Shown here: one piece after another, positions 36,299-48,300 of the stretch | Layout of the letters: each line of letters begins with the position of its first letter | Numbering within the stretch: position 1 is the first letter of the stretch | Source of the DNA: Datnioides undecimradiatus | Lineage: Eukaryota > Chordata > Actinopteri > Lobotiformes > Datnioididae | Length of the DNA stretch: 64,000 nt | Direction: 5' to 3' | Assembly: GCA_008933995.1 (NCBI GenBank) | Contig: WARS01000011.1 | Span: forward strand, 14,103,516-14,167,515 | The notes under the pieces: generated by a model | Databases searched by the model: none | What the model was told of the DNA's origin: nothing | Seen by the model: the letters and a program-made list of their open reading frames with translations, nothing else | Program-made: the position numbers and the translations under genes

Positions 36299-36308
36299 CC
36301 TTATATGG
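36299..36308. promoter_or_regulatory. CArG box upstream of TWF1
   Basis: CCTTATATGG is an exact SRF consensus match, about 0.8 kb upstream of the TWF1 start codon and 1.1 kb before the probable TMEM117 first exon. Confidence 0.4.
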
Positions 36309-36758
36309 AAACCTGAATGTGTCAGGTCAGTGACCAACAAAACAAAATCCCTTGGACCAACTACCACCGCTACTTTCACTACTAACATAACGCTAAGGAT
36401 CATGAGGAAAAATAAGAATGGGAGTATTTCATCTCTTCATAAAAGCTAACAGTGCAGTGGTGAACAGATTCTGTTTGTAAACTGTAAGTTAAAATACATT
36501 ATTTATAGTGTTCACTGGTATTTGTATAGCGATATACTAGGTCATTAATTCGGTTCTTTCTATATTCAAAGATCCTCTGTTGTTCCACGATTAAATCGAG
36601 ACATTTTATTTTTTCTATTTTAATTTAGGTCTCTGATCTGCGTTAACAGGGAGATTTCCGCCTCTCGTGGCAGCAGATTTCATTTGGCGTGAAATCCTGC
36701 AACATCTGGAAGCCACTGGGCTTCCTGTCTCAGTTCTCTGTCCCTCCCACTCTCCGTT

Positions 36759-36777
36759 AAATAAATAAATAAATAAA
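36759..36777. repeat. (AAAT)n microsatellite
   Basis: Short tetranucleotide run in the intergenic region. Confidence 0.85.
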
Positions 36778-37320
36778 CGGATTTTACAGCAGCAAAATCA
36801 TCCTGTCACCAAAGGGAATCTCAGCTCAGCGCACACTGCCAGGGTCTTACCGGAAACAAAGGGAACTGACCTTCACAATAAGGGCGTGTCACTTAAAAGT
36901 AAGCAATTTAGTCCAGTCACAGCTTAAAGTGACATTTAAGCACATAACGTTTACTGTTGAAATGATACAACAATTACATACATTTTAAGAGGAAATACTT
37001 AAAAGTTATTTGACTATGTATTTAACTGATATTTTAATTGGCCTATTTTCTTGATTGGTATTTGCCTATACAATGATCTAAGATCTCTCATATCAATATC
37101 TTATTTGTGAAAGAAAAAATCTTCTATTAATTTATATCATACTGTGTGTATGTATTTGATAAGCTGGTATGCACGTATTCAATGTAAATTGTTTAAAAGG
37201 GATATTTAAATGAAAATTTTAGCTAAAACAAACAAACCAATTAAGTTAATTAACTTCAACAACATACATGCGTTGTATCTACCTCAAGTAATAAAAAAGC
37301 AGCAACATTCTAAATAATGC

Positions 37321-37343
37321 TTTTATTATTATTATTATTATTT
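37321..37343. repeat. (ATT)n microsatellite
   Basis: Trinucleotide run just upstream of the probable TMEM117 first exon. Confidence 0.85.
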
Positions 37344-37399
37344 TGCGGAATCCGTAATCATCGCATTTTATTTTGAAAAGTTCAGCGGAGGTTCCATTT

Positions 37400-37770
37400 T
37401 TCTGTTGGCTCTGACTTGACGCTGGTGAACCAACGTGTTTGGCTACACTGCGTTGCACTGATGCTATGCGTGCTGTGTGGACCCAGCTACCTCCATCCAC
37501 TGTACAGCAGCAGCGGCAGCCGCACCGACCCATTAACAGCCCAGATACCGCACCGTCTGACGGGAGCAAGCTGACGAAGCACCGCTCGGCTGAGCTAGCC
37601 TGCCCGGCGCATGGACGTTCCAGCACGATGGCAAAGGATTTGGGGGTGCCTCTGTTGTGTACCAACAACAGGTCGGATGGATAATTCCACCCCGACCCTC
37701 TCGCATCATCTCGTGTTTGGGATGATCAGAGCGCCGCTGTCGGCTTGATGTGGCAGGAGAGCCGTGCGGG
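37400..37770 (+). other. Probable TMEM117 promoter and non-coding first exon
   Basis: GC content and CpG density rise sharply compared with the flanks. The first coding exon at 39.4 kb begins with 28 untranslated bases right after a good acceptor (CTCCCAG at 39361-39367), so an upstream 5' exon must exist. This is the best candidate; a possible donor is GGGTGAGG near 37768, and another is in the GGTAGGTAGG stretch near 37872. Long frames on both strands here have no recognisable protein content. Confidence 0.4.
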
Positions 37771-39367
37771 TGAGGGGCTTCTCGTCCTGGCTCGTCGACT
37801 GAGAGGAAAAAACGGCGTGGGGCAGGTGCGTTGATAATGATTTATCACATGCACAAATAACGCAGATGTGCAGGTAGGTAGGTAGGACTTGCACGAATAA
37901 CGGCCGTCCCGCATCTGACGGGGTGCATCCACATCTAAGTTGTGTAATCAGATGGTTCCAGCCAAGCTTGTTGTGTTATCCCTGAGATACGCGGGGTCGT
38001 GGTGATGTGTCATTTGGCGTCATCACTGTTGAGACGTTAGAGGGGATGTGTGTGTGGCCGCAGACTTATACTCTTTACACGGTAGTCCATTCAGAAACTG
38101 GCACTAATAGTGGGGCCATTGCTGTGTATTTCCTGTAGCCTGTCCATACAGCCAGAGAGTTTAGAGGATGAGTGAGGTGATGATATTACAGATCTTGCAA
38201 ATTCATTGCACCTTCATTAATGTCCAAGTCATCCCCCATACTGTATATCCCAGACTGATTAGTCCATTCTGTATAATGCATGTTCTCTTTCTATTTTCAC
38301 GGGTGCTCTCCCCACGCATGTTGAGGACTCTCCTGCTATAAGACACTGGGATGAAGACGTAAAAGAAAATCTGCAATTCACCATCATAATTAAGTGATTT
38401 TACCTAAAGCATCAGTGGAACCCCTGGTTAAGCAGCACCTGAGGTGGGACATAATGATGAGACAAACATGATGCTGGTGAAATTTAATAGCCACATGGGT
38501 GTTTCACTGTGGCAGCTCTATTCCTGAAGCCGTTACATCATTCCAAGTTCCCACTGTGGGATATTTTAGGAAACAGTGTCAAAGCGGGGAACTGGTTTGG
38601 GAAGTTCAGTCCTAGCAAAGTCAGACCAGTCACAGGGGGCTACAGCGGGGTGGGGAAGCTCAGACAGAAGTTCATGGGTGAATGAATATCATCGTGTTTA
38701 AAACTACAGAAAGGAGGGCTGTCGGGAAGTTACTCGAGCGCTGCTTGGCAGGTGTTCCAGAGCGAAGCTCCAGCGTAATGCTGCCACATTCTTTTTTTTG
38801 GGGGGGGGGAGCACAGTGCAGGCAGGCTGAGAGGATAAGCCTGTCGAAAGCCAGCACTTTACAGCTAAGTGCTTCAAGATTCTACCTCATCCAGGTATGA
38901 CACTTACAACCCAACTTGTTTTACGGACTGATAAGGCTTCAACTTAAGCAGCTTCTTGTTAAATCGTGAGCTCAGCTAACACGCGCACTTTCCCCCAGTT
39001 TAACCTGTTGTTATGCAGCTGTATTAGTTTATTTATATATTTGTTATGTTGCTCTGTTTGTCATCACTAAGCAGGGGAATAAGATGAAGGACCTCTTTGT
39101 CACATTTGTGTGATAATCCTAGAGTAGATGGGAAATCCTTTCTTTGCGCTAAGAAATCTCCATGTAGGTGTTTTATTGGCACCGTCGCAGAACTGTCACA
39201 GAGATCTCGATTCAGCATAATCCCAGTCTGCACCAAACCTCATTCCTACCACTAATCTCAGTCTCAGGGATGTTTTCACTCTAATCTGCCCTGCTGATTT
39301 GAGTGTAATGTAATCTGACTGAAAGAAGCACTTTCTCTCTCTCTTTCTCTCTGTCTGTGACTCCCAG
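37771..39367 (+). other. Probable TMEM117 5' intron
   Basis: No exon or mobile element is recognisable. A G-run follows a T-run at about 38792-38809, and a CT-rich tract (39330-39360) precedes the acceptor. Confidence 0.4.
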
Positions 39368-39395
39368 GTGTAGTGTGGCTGGGGGGCTCAGCAGG

Positions 39396-42300
39396 ATGGA
39401 AATAGATGCCCGTTTTCGCTACTATTTCCAGCACCCCTGGTCCCGTCTCATCGTGGCCTACCTCGTCACCTTCTTCAACTTCCTCATCTTCGCAGAGGAC
39501 CCCGTCTCTCACAGTCAAACAGAGGCCCATATGATCGTGGTGGGCAACTGCTTCTCCTTCCTGTTCAACAAGTACCCGGGCCTGGGATGGAACATCCTGA
39601 AAGTCGTGTGCTGGATACTGGCCATAATCACTGGCCTGTTAGCCGGGAAGTTTATATTCCACCGCCAGCTCTTTGGTAAGTCATGCGCACAATAATGCAG
39701 TGGAATGTGCAGAGTAATGGCTCTACTGAGGGAGACAACCCTCCTCCTGAGTTGTTTTTGTTGTGGCTTTTACATCGGTGAGAAAGCAACTTGTACTCAC
39801 GCTCCACTTTTTGTGAATAGAAATGTAACGAAAGGCAATTATATCACGTCTTTACAATGAGCTGTCGTCTTTGTATCTCTGTTCCTGCATTCATCTTCTC
39901 TTTTCTGCCTTTCTTCTCGCTGATCATCAGATCTGGGTCAAACAGTATTTGCAAATGTTTTTTGTTTTTCTTTTCTGTGTTTAAAATAGTGCTGCTACTA
40001 AATTATTTTCATATATGGACATAATTCGTTTTTAAATTCTTTACTTTGTCTGTTAGTCCAAAGTTAAAACCACCCATCATATTATAATGACCTTAAATCC
40101 CTTAGGTTTATTTTATCAGGTATTTGTCCCAGCTGTAGGTACAAGTAGATATTATACATACCAATGCATTATACATATTTGAATGTGTAAAGGGTTTGAA
40201 ATTTCTTGCTCTATGGTAAAAATTGTACTTTGTTTTATGGATCTTAGGAGTTTTTCCTGTTTGTGTCTGATTGCTGGATCTCACTCTTTTGACTTGTAAC
40301 CTGTTATAAAGATGCACGACCTACTCACACCCACTCTCCCCTCGTACTGTAGGCTGGCATATGCAGAGTGAGCAAAAGAGAAAGAGACAAAATGAAACAA
40401 AACATCAAAACACTCTTTTCAGTCTGTTGTTTGTTTCCAAGAGGAAGCCTAGAGGAGAACAAAAGAAGAGTAGTTATGAGAATATAAATGTGTTTTATAT
40501 GATGTTCCACACAGTAGACAGTTTGACATCTCACAGCAGGCGTAAATAATAACATTGAAAGAGAACACATTCAATTTAGCAGAGCACTTCTCTAATGTTG
40601 TCAGACTAACTATGGACTAAAAGGATCAAAACTGATGCAGCATAACAAACTGACAAACTGCATTTCCCACAATGCAACTAAACCCCTCAACGTTGCAGCT
40701 GTCTGGGTCTTATAATAGTTGTGGCTAATGTAGCCTTGAGCTCATTCTCAAGCACACAGTTCAGTCTTGTGATCGCACTTCTTCAGTCCACAGTGGCGCA
40801 TTTTCAGTCACTTTCAAACTTGTAGTCCTCCGCTTCATTTGACGTTGACTTGAGTGACGTCACTTGAGGCAGTTTTTCAGAATGCTTGCAGCTTCAAAGG
40901 ACTTTATACTATACTTTATGGTGGCACCTGTAAATTGTAAAACCTGATGCGTGAAAGTGTAGTTTCCCTTTAAGACAATGGCCAAATTCTATTTAGGTGT
41001 GTCAGTTGTCATCATCCCAGTGTTGTGCATGCTCGCCCAATTGGCTAGCTTACATGCACACATAAACAGAACAGAGCCATCATTAAAGGTATTTGTTTCA
41101 CCTGCTGTAACGACTGCAGTGTGTTAAAACTTAGTACAGGACACCACTGATGACTTTTCTACCTTTTAAGCGTCCCAGTAAGTCTTACCAGTGAGCAAGC
41201 ATGCTAACGGGACTTTGATAACACCTAAATGGAATGCAGCCATCATTTATTAATGTTGTTACTCAAATACGTGCTTTTCCGGCTGTGACATTTTATAACA
41301 AGTGGGAAGCCTCTACAACACAACATCCATCGCCTGTTTCGGCTGCATATTTTTAAAGTCAGCACTCAGGTTGCTCACTTCCTTCACCTCTCACACCTCT
41401 TTGCTGCATTTCCTCTTCTTTTTCACCTCCTCGCCATCTTTCTCACCTCGTCTCGCAGCCTCATCCCTTTCCTCTCTTGTCGCCCTCTTGTGAGCTTGAC
41501 TCTTTTCCATTTCACTCTCCAAGGGGTGTGACTCCAACCTCATCAGCCCTCCATTTGTTTAAACCGTGCAGCAGTTCACCACGCTTCCTATTCAACTCAC
41601 ACATTTCATTTCCTACTCCACAACTCACTTAGGCGTGGATATTATTGGCCATCCTGGCTTATCTTCTGGGATGAACCATTAATGACCATAATTGGAGGTT
41701 GGGAGGGGTTTAGCACTCTGAGTGATCATCTTCTCTCAGCATAAATAGAAAGCCAAGAGTGCATGATGACATGATACTTTCTGCAAATATAGAATACTCA
41801 CTAAGAGGGGAAATGGAAAATGGCTTTGAGGGCTGTGGTTTTCCTGTACATGGTGCACAGTTAGTGGATCGGATAATAACAGCTGTTCTAGCTTAAGTTT
41901 CAATTGCTTGATCGAACACAATGTTCAGATCTATGGCAAAGTTAGCCTTCCTTTGGGTCATGGCCCAACACATACACATGCTGTAGATCACTGCAGACTT
42001 CTTGGACTGAGATATAGAAGTTTATACATGTCATAGGGTGACCATGGTGTGAACAAATTTTACATTGATTACAGTATTTCACCAGTGGAAAGTAGTTCTG
42101 GGAAAAACAAATCATGGTGCAGGAAGTGACCAATAACTCAAAACGTTGCACAAGAAAACCAGAACGTATCTGCATGAGAAGTTATGGAGCTCAGTGAGGA
42201 AATTATGTTAACTGACCTTTTTTAAACTCACATATAGTGCTGTGCAAGCTGCACAACCTCACTGTATCATGAATCATAATGGTAAGGTAGGTGCTTCATC

Positions 42301-45300
42301 ATCACGTGAACTTTAGTCATCTCTCAGGGAGGTTTTACACTAAGGCCCAGTGTATCTTGATCAGTGTCTGAACTCTCACACTGGCTTGAGGGTATAGAGG
42401 ACCAGATATAGTGCAGCTCATCCTGCAGCCAGATACAAGTAATGTGCTTCAACAAGCCTCCGAACAGATGGTTTGTGTTTCTGCGTCTAGGTGCGTTCAT
42501 ATATGGGTGAGGGAGTATGTGAGTGAACAGGTCCGTGTGTGTGTGTGTGTGTGTGTTTGTGTTTTGTACTTTAACAGTGTAAGAAAGGACAGATGAAAAG
42601 AGTCTGTGGCAGAGAGGAAAGAGGCGGGGCTGGTGTTGAGAGTCAGGCAGGAGAGTTGCGTCCTGCGCAACACTTCAGTAAGGCAGTTATGTAATCACAA
42701 CCCAGGTAGCACATGAGAGCTGTACTCTAGAACCAGGCCCACTGTAAAGTATATCATCTATTATAGATCTGTCACATAGGCCCACATGGCCCACCTACTG
42801 CAAATCATGATGTCTCTCCTAAAGCCCAGCAAATCTCTACCTGTGATCTCTTCAGCTCTGTGATATGTAGGCGGTCAGTGGGAACACTTCTGGATAGAAG
42901 CTGTAGTCCATGCAATGGTTTGAGTACCTTCGGAGGCACTTTGGAAATAATCTCTGACTGTTAAAAGTGTTTTGGGGTTTTTTTTTGTTGTTTTTCTAAA
43001 GCCATTTTAAAAATATAATACTCTCCTTTAACTGGACTCATTTGGACGCTCGTGCTTTCTGCAGCTGCGCTTAAGTTTGCATCAGTTTGTCATAAACCTG
43101 AAAAACAGACCTTGTTTTTGAAAGATGACACATCGCTTGCATCATTTATCATTTATAATGGCCCAGAAAAACATTTGATAGCAAATTACACCTCCTCCTC
43201 CCTCTTGCAGTTCAGTGTTTTCCATCCCTGTTTTTGCCACCATATTTACCCCCTCCAGAAACCCACACAAATATTAATCCAGTTTATCGCATAACAGCTT
43301 CTTCGCAATCCTCGTACGCGGTTACGCTTTTCAATCACGTTGTTATTTAGAGTAGGCAGGGGTGCACAGTATTGTTCCCTGTTTGCCTCTGTTTGAGGGA
43401 AAACAGAATAAGCTCTCGATGATGAATCGTTTGTGACAGATAATGTGATTTAAGACTACATTTGGGGTTCAAGGAACAATCTATGCTGTTCCACTCAGCC
43501 ACTCAAGGCTATGTGTGCTCTCTAATGGAGTGGGCGGTAGCCAGTGACTTCTGGTCATTCACAGGGAGACTGGCTGTCATTATGCATTTGTATTAAATCT
43601 TAGGTCACACAGGGTTTTGGTGCTGTCTATTTCAGTTTGAGTGTGGTTTGTTTGCATTCAGTCACGGATTAGATTAAGCCACCTTTTAAAATGTTAACGC
43701 AGAGACTCCTTTGAGCTGATCATGGTCAAGGACTTAGTTGTAGGTTGCAGCGATTTTTCACCAACAAAGGATTACTAACAAAGAACGTGAAGAAAAATGT
43801 ATTATACCCTGTCAGTTTTAATGGAAGCACAATGTTTTTGTTTTTACTCAGACAGCATATAAATGCAAAAGGCCTTAGGCTTCTCACAAAGTAAAGATTA
43901 CTAGACTCAGTCATTAGGCTTAATGTGTTGGGTCTGAAAGACAAGTCAATAATTTACCAGTGAATAAACAGTCTCACACATGCAGACACCACGCAGACTT
44001 AAAGACGGAAAAAACAGGGATACATTTTGAGCAATTCATTGATTTAAGCTGGCAGATGTCAATCCGTTCCACAGTTGATGGCAAGTGACAGTGAAGGTTG
44101 CTTAAACCTCATCCGACAACATCAGGATAAACCTTTATTTTTTCCCCAGCAGGGACATTTGGTAGAATCCATGAGAACAATCAAAAGCCATGAGAGCATC
44201 AACATAGGAGTGCTACAGGTGAAGTGTTGTGGAAATAGAAAATGTCAAATCTACTGACATTCAAACTCGACATCTAACCCACGAAGCACATTAGGATGTA
44301 GAAAATCTGTTTTCTCGCTGGGTGCTGGATGAGAAGTTTGATACCACTTCCATATTTTGCCATTACTGTCAGGAGATGCTAAGCTTAGATTTCCATTAAG
44401 AGTGGAAATATTCAGGAAACAGCTAGCTAGGCGCAGCTAAAAAGGTTATCAAAAAGCTAGTAACACCTTTTTAGAGCTTAGTCTAATTTAAAAACAAATA
44501 AATTGTCAGAACGTCACCACGTCTAGCCAGCCACAGAAATAGTCCATCTGCAATCTCCATAAAACCACAAGTTTTCCTTTTTTTAATTGTACTTTTTGTG
44601 CACATTAGACGATCAGAGATACAACATGTCTGTAAGTAAAGTTCTATAAATGTTTTTTGTCTCATTTAGATATAATTATCTTGGTAACAGGTACAGGTTT
44701 GCTTACTTTCTTTTCTGGGTGTGTCGGAATGACGGGTTTAATGTGAAGTTATATGATGTTTCTAATAAATGCCTCACCCACAACTAGTTTCTCTGTCTCC
44801 AGCGGCACAGCACCACAACGCTAAATCGTTATATCGTGGACCTGCCTCCGCAGCAAATGACTATCTCACAGCCCACCTTCATAGTAAGAAGAGTGAAACT
44901 GCTTCTTATTTCTCACATGCTGCCTCAGTCCCTAGATTAGCATAATATATTCACCTATCTCCCCCCCCCCCGAGGCTCAGCGATTTCTTAAAGGTAAATT
45001 GAAGGGTAATTGTGAGTCATGTGGATTGTCGTCTTAACCGGATTAGAACCTACTTTGCATGTTATTACCGACACTTACATTCAATCAAACACTGACCGCT
45101 CATCTGCGCTCGGATGAGTTATTTGAGGCTCCGGAATAGTGCGGCGAAGGCGTGTGGTGTGCAAGAAAAGGTGAAGGCAGTGTAAAAACGTGTCTGTTGG
45201 ATGTTGTACCGCGCTTGAGATGCGAGTGTGTGTGTGTGTGTGAGAGAGGGGGAGAAATGTCATTGGTTGCTCTGTTGTTGGAGTGCCTCTCGTCCCCTTT

Positions 45301-48300
45301 CCCTGATCTTGATGATTGTAGCCTGCAGGACGCCATCTGGGTTCTGTCATATGTTATTACTGTGCCACGCAAAGGCTGAGATGGCTTATGTACGGCACTG
45401 TGTGGCTTCGGGTCAGAGTGGAGTGGAGTCTGTGTGCGAGTGGATGGGTGGGTGGCAGGATAGGGGCTCTCTGCATGCTGTGTGTCACCGCAGGGTGTTT
45501 TTATGTGTTGCTGTTGCGTTATTGCCTCTGCATTTGTTCATACTGGCGCCAAAACAATTAGTCTTTTAATCCAGCGACAATTATGATGATGATTTAATCA
45601 GTTAAGACAATTATCAAGCAAACATGACCTGCATTCACCCGTTTCAGTTTCTCTTTTTCTGTTTCATATCATCGTTAACCGAATAGGTTCTAGTTCAGGA
45701 GTGTCAATTAAAAAATAAATACTGTCAAAAGCATTTATGCTCATTTTAAAATGTTCTAACATTTTATTGCCTGAACTAAATTCACCAACAAAAACCCACT
45801 GGTTATCAAAATAGTGATTTGTTGTTGCATAGTGCAGGTGCATATGGTTGCATTCAGTTTCCATGTTTTGTGTAGAAAAACAAAAAGCAAGCCTCTCAGC
45901 CATGTGTTTATATCACTAATAAACGTGGAAGGTGTGTAATCTTTAATTAAAAACTATAAGCTGACTCATTGATAATATGTAATATTAAATGAATGTTTTT
46001 ACCATTGCAGTGTTCAGTAATACATTACACGAGGGTTAAAGGCTAACAGTTGAATCCATATTTTAATAATTTCACAATAACATGTCTATTGTCATAAGTT
46101 ACACATATTTTTAGTCATTAAACGAATTTTAAGTTTGTTGTTTGTTGACACAGTTCACCATCTATTTATCTGAATGCTCCTGTCACTGATTCTGGCACTT
46201 GTGCAGTATATATATATCACCAGGGCACCTACAAACAGCAACATGACCCTGTAGCTTGACGCATGCAGCTGATCTGCAGCTATCTGCATAATTATCGGCC
46301 TTATGACTATTCAGCCTTCAACAACCTCATGGTGCCCTGTTGAACTGCATGTTTTACACTCTCCTTCAATCCAGACCGGTCTCTATTAGACGGCCTCAGA
46401 GGCTGTCCTCTTCCTCTGTAAATAATGTATGATTGCTGTGGTGTCAGTGCACTGCTGTGCCCCTGCAGCCTGAATTTACACTACGGTCTCACCGCGAGAA
46501 TCTCTTGGATGTTAATGTCTTTGATGAATTTCAGGACACTGTGTATTCGTCGTGGATTCGTCGAATCCAAACTGTGCGATAGACGTTCATTCCAGGTTAC
46601 ATTTGTGTTTGTTGTCCAATGCTATTTTGCTCCAAAAGAAAAACACTCACCGCTCTCATCATCCTTGTTTCCAGCAAACCCACTGTGGGCTATCTGCCCA
46701 TCAACAAACTCACAACACAAAGTTTGAAGCTAGTTTGTGTGTGCAAGACCAGATTATTTCACCAGAATTTGGTGGAGACCAAAACTGAGCTTAAAAGAGA
46801 GTAAAATTTGGTCTTGAATGTTTAATGTGGCCAGAAACTGCACTCCAAACAATGAACTTGCATGTTATGATCAAAGATTTGGTAACACAATCACCAGTCA
46901 ACTTGAAAACATGATAATATGTTAGTTCATCTTAGTGAATCTGCTAGAATCTCTTAATGTTGAAACACGTGTAGCCCCAACAAATATCATTACATTAAGA
47001 TACAAGTACAGTGAAACACTAGTGGCATTTACCCTTCCGAAAATGTATTGTAACATTTTATGGACCGACGGATAATTTTTCACTGTCACGACGTTATTAT
47101 TAATGCACTTTACCTAAAGAGTGAACTTTGTGTCTGTGAGCTTACAGTAAGGGCTAAAAAACAAAGATGTTTGCACAGCAGACTGGAGGACAAAGACGGA
47201 GCAATAATAACAAGAGCTAGCAAACAAAAGGAAGCCAGCCAAAAGGAAATTGCTTATTTACCTGAAATGTATGACTCCTTCAGTCTGGAGCCGAGCCATA
47301 AATAACAAAATGAAATGATCTAACAGACTTACTGGAATAGGTGCATTGGTACAGTGGCCCAGTAGCCAGCTCTCTGTGTCTCTGCTTCAGTTGCTGCAGT
47401 CTCCCTGCGGACGGAGTTCTGTTGTCACTTCCCACCTCTGATTTATTATCCAGATACTTAGTTACAGAGTCCAGCTCTGGGGATGCTAGTGGCTGTAGTC
47501 ATGGCTATTCCCCAAACCCCTGTGTGATGCTGCGGCCCAGCAAATGTGTGATGAATGGGGATGCTAGTGCGTACATGCTGAGATTCAGGCAGCGCTGTTC
47601 CTAAGGCCCACTCCACTCTGGGTTTGTGTTGGAGAGAGAAGGTTCATTAGGATCCCCAAGGAGGGCAGGATTATTGTTCTGATGCTGCAAATCAAAACAG
47701 GATACAGTGGCGCTGCGTACTGAAGCCTAAAATAGATACATCTTCAGAAAGATAAGAGCTGCCCCTCACAGTGAATTGGTAACTTGAATACAAAGAGCAG
47801 TGGTTAAGATTGAAAGACTGCGCTATTAATAGTTCATGAATCAACATGGATATGATGGTATCACTTACATGTTTTGGTTTTTCAAGGTCTGCTGTTTACT
47901 TCTTTTCATTGTTCATTTTGATCACATTTTCCATGTCCGGTGTCCAGTTGAATGCGCTGCAGTCGAGATATTTGAACAGCAGGTGTTAGTGGGTGTGTTT
48001 TGACGGTCGGCTTTGATACCGCTATAATAGGAGTTAATCCCACCGCCGCTGCAAATACATATTAGGATGGTGTATTCAGTCATCCGTGCTTTTCTGTTAT
48101 GAAACCGGCGCAGAGATAAGTCGGACTTGAAAAGCACATACTGTGAATGGATGGGTGTCAGATTGAGGAAAATTAATGAATGAGCGTGTCGGTAGAAATG
48201 CTAAATGAGTGTCTGTTTTTCTGTGAACGAACACTTTATTATAGTTACCTAAACTAAAATACCATGTCCTGACACACACTTAATATGAAGACATTTTAAA

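Larger units (their letters stand above)
35494..37400. other. Intergenic region between divergent TWF1 and TMEM117
   Basis: It presumably carries the promoters of both genes. Near TWF1 there is a CCCGCCCC GC box (about 35579) and an AGGAAGTG ETS-like site (about 35551). Further out is an exact CArG box (36299-36308). No gene is supported inside. Confidence 0.6.

Noticed and set aside
37279-37668. 129-codon minus-strand open frame at the TMEM117 5' region
   Set aside because: It lies in a GC-rich promoter-like segment, is open on both strands and has no recognisable protein content.
24551-40862. Three full CRE palindromes (24551, 32692, 40855) as a coordinated set
   Set aside because: About one is expected by chance, and they lie in introns of different genes with possible repeat context, so a shared role is not supported.
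45081-45569. Several long frames around 45.1-45.6 kb
   Set aside because: They run through a GT microsatellite in different frames on both strands, with no homology.
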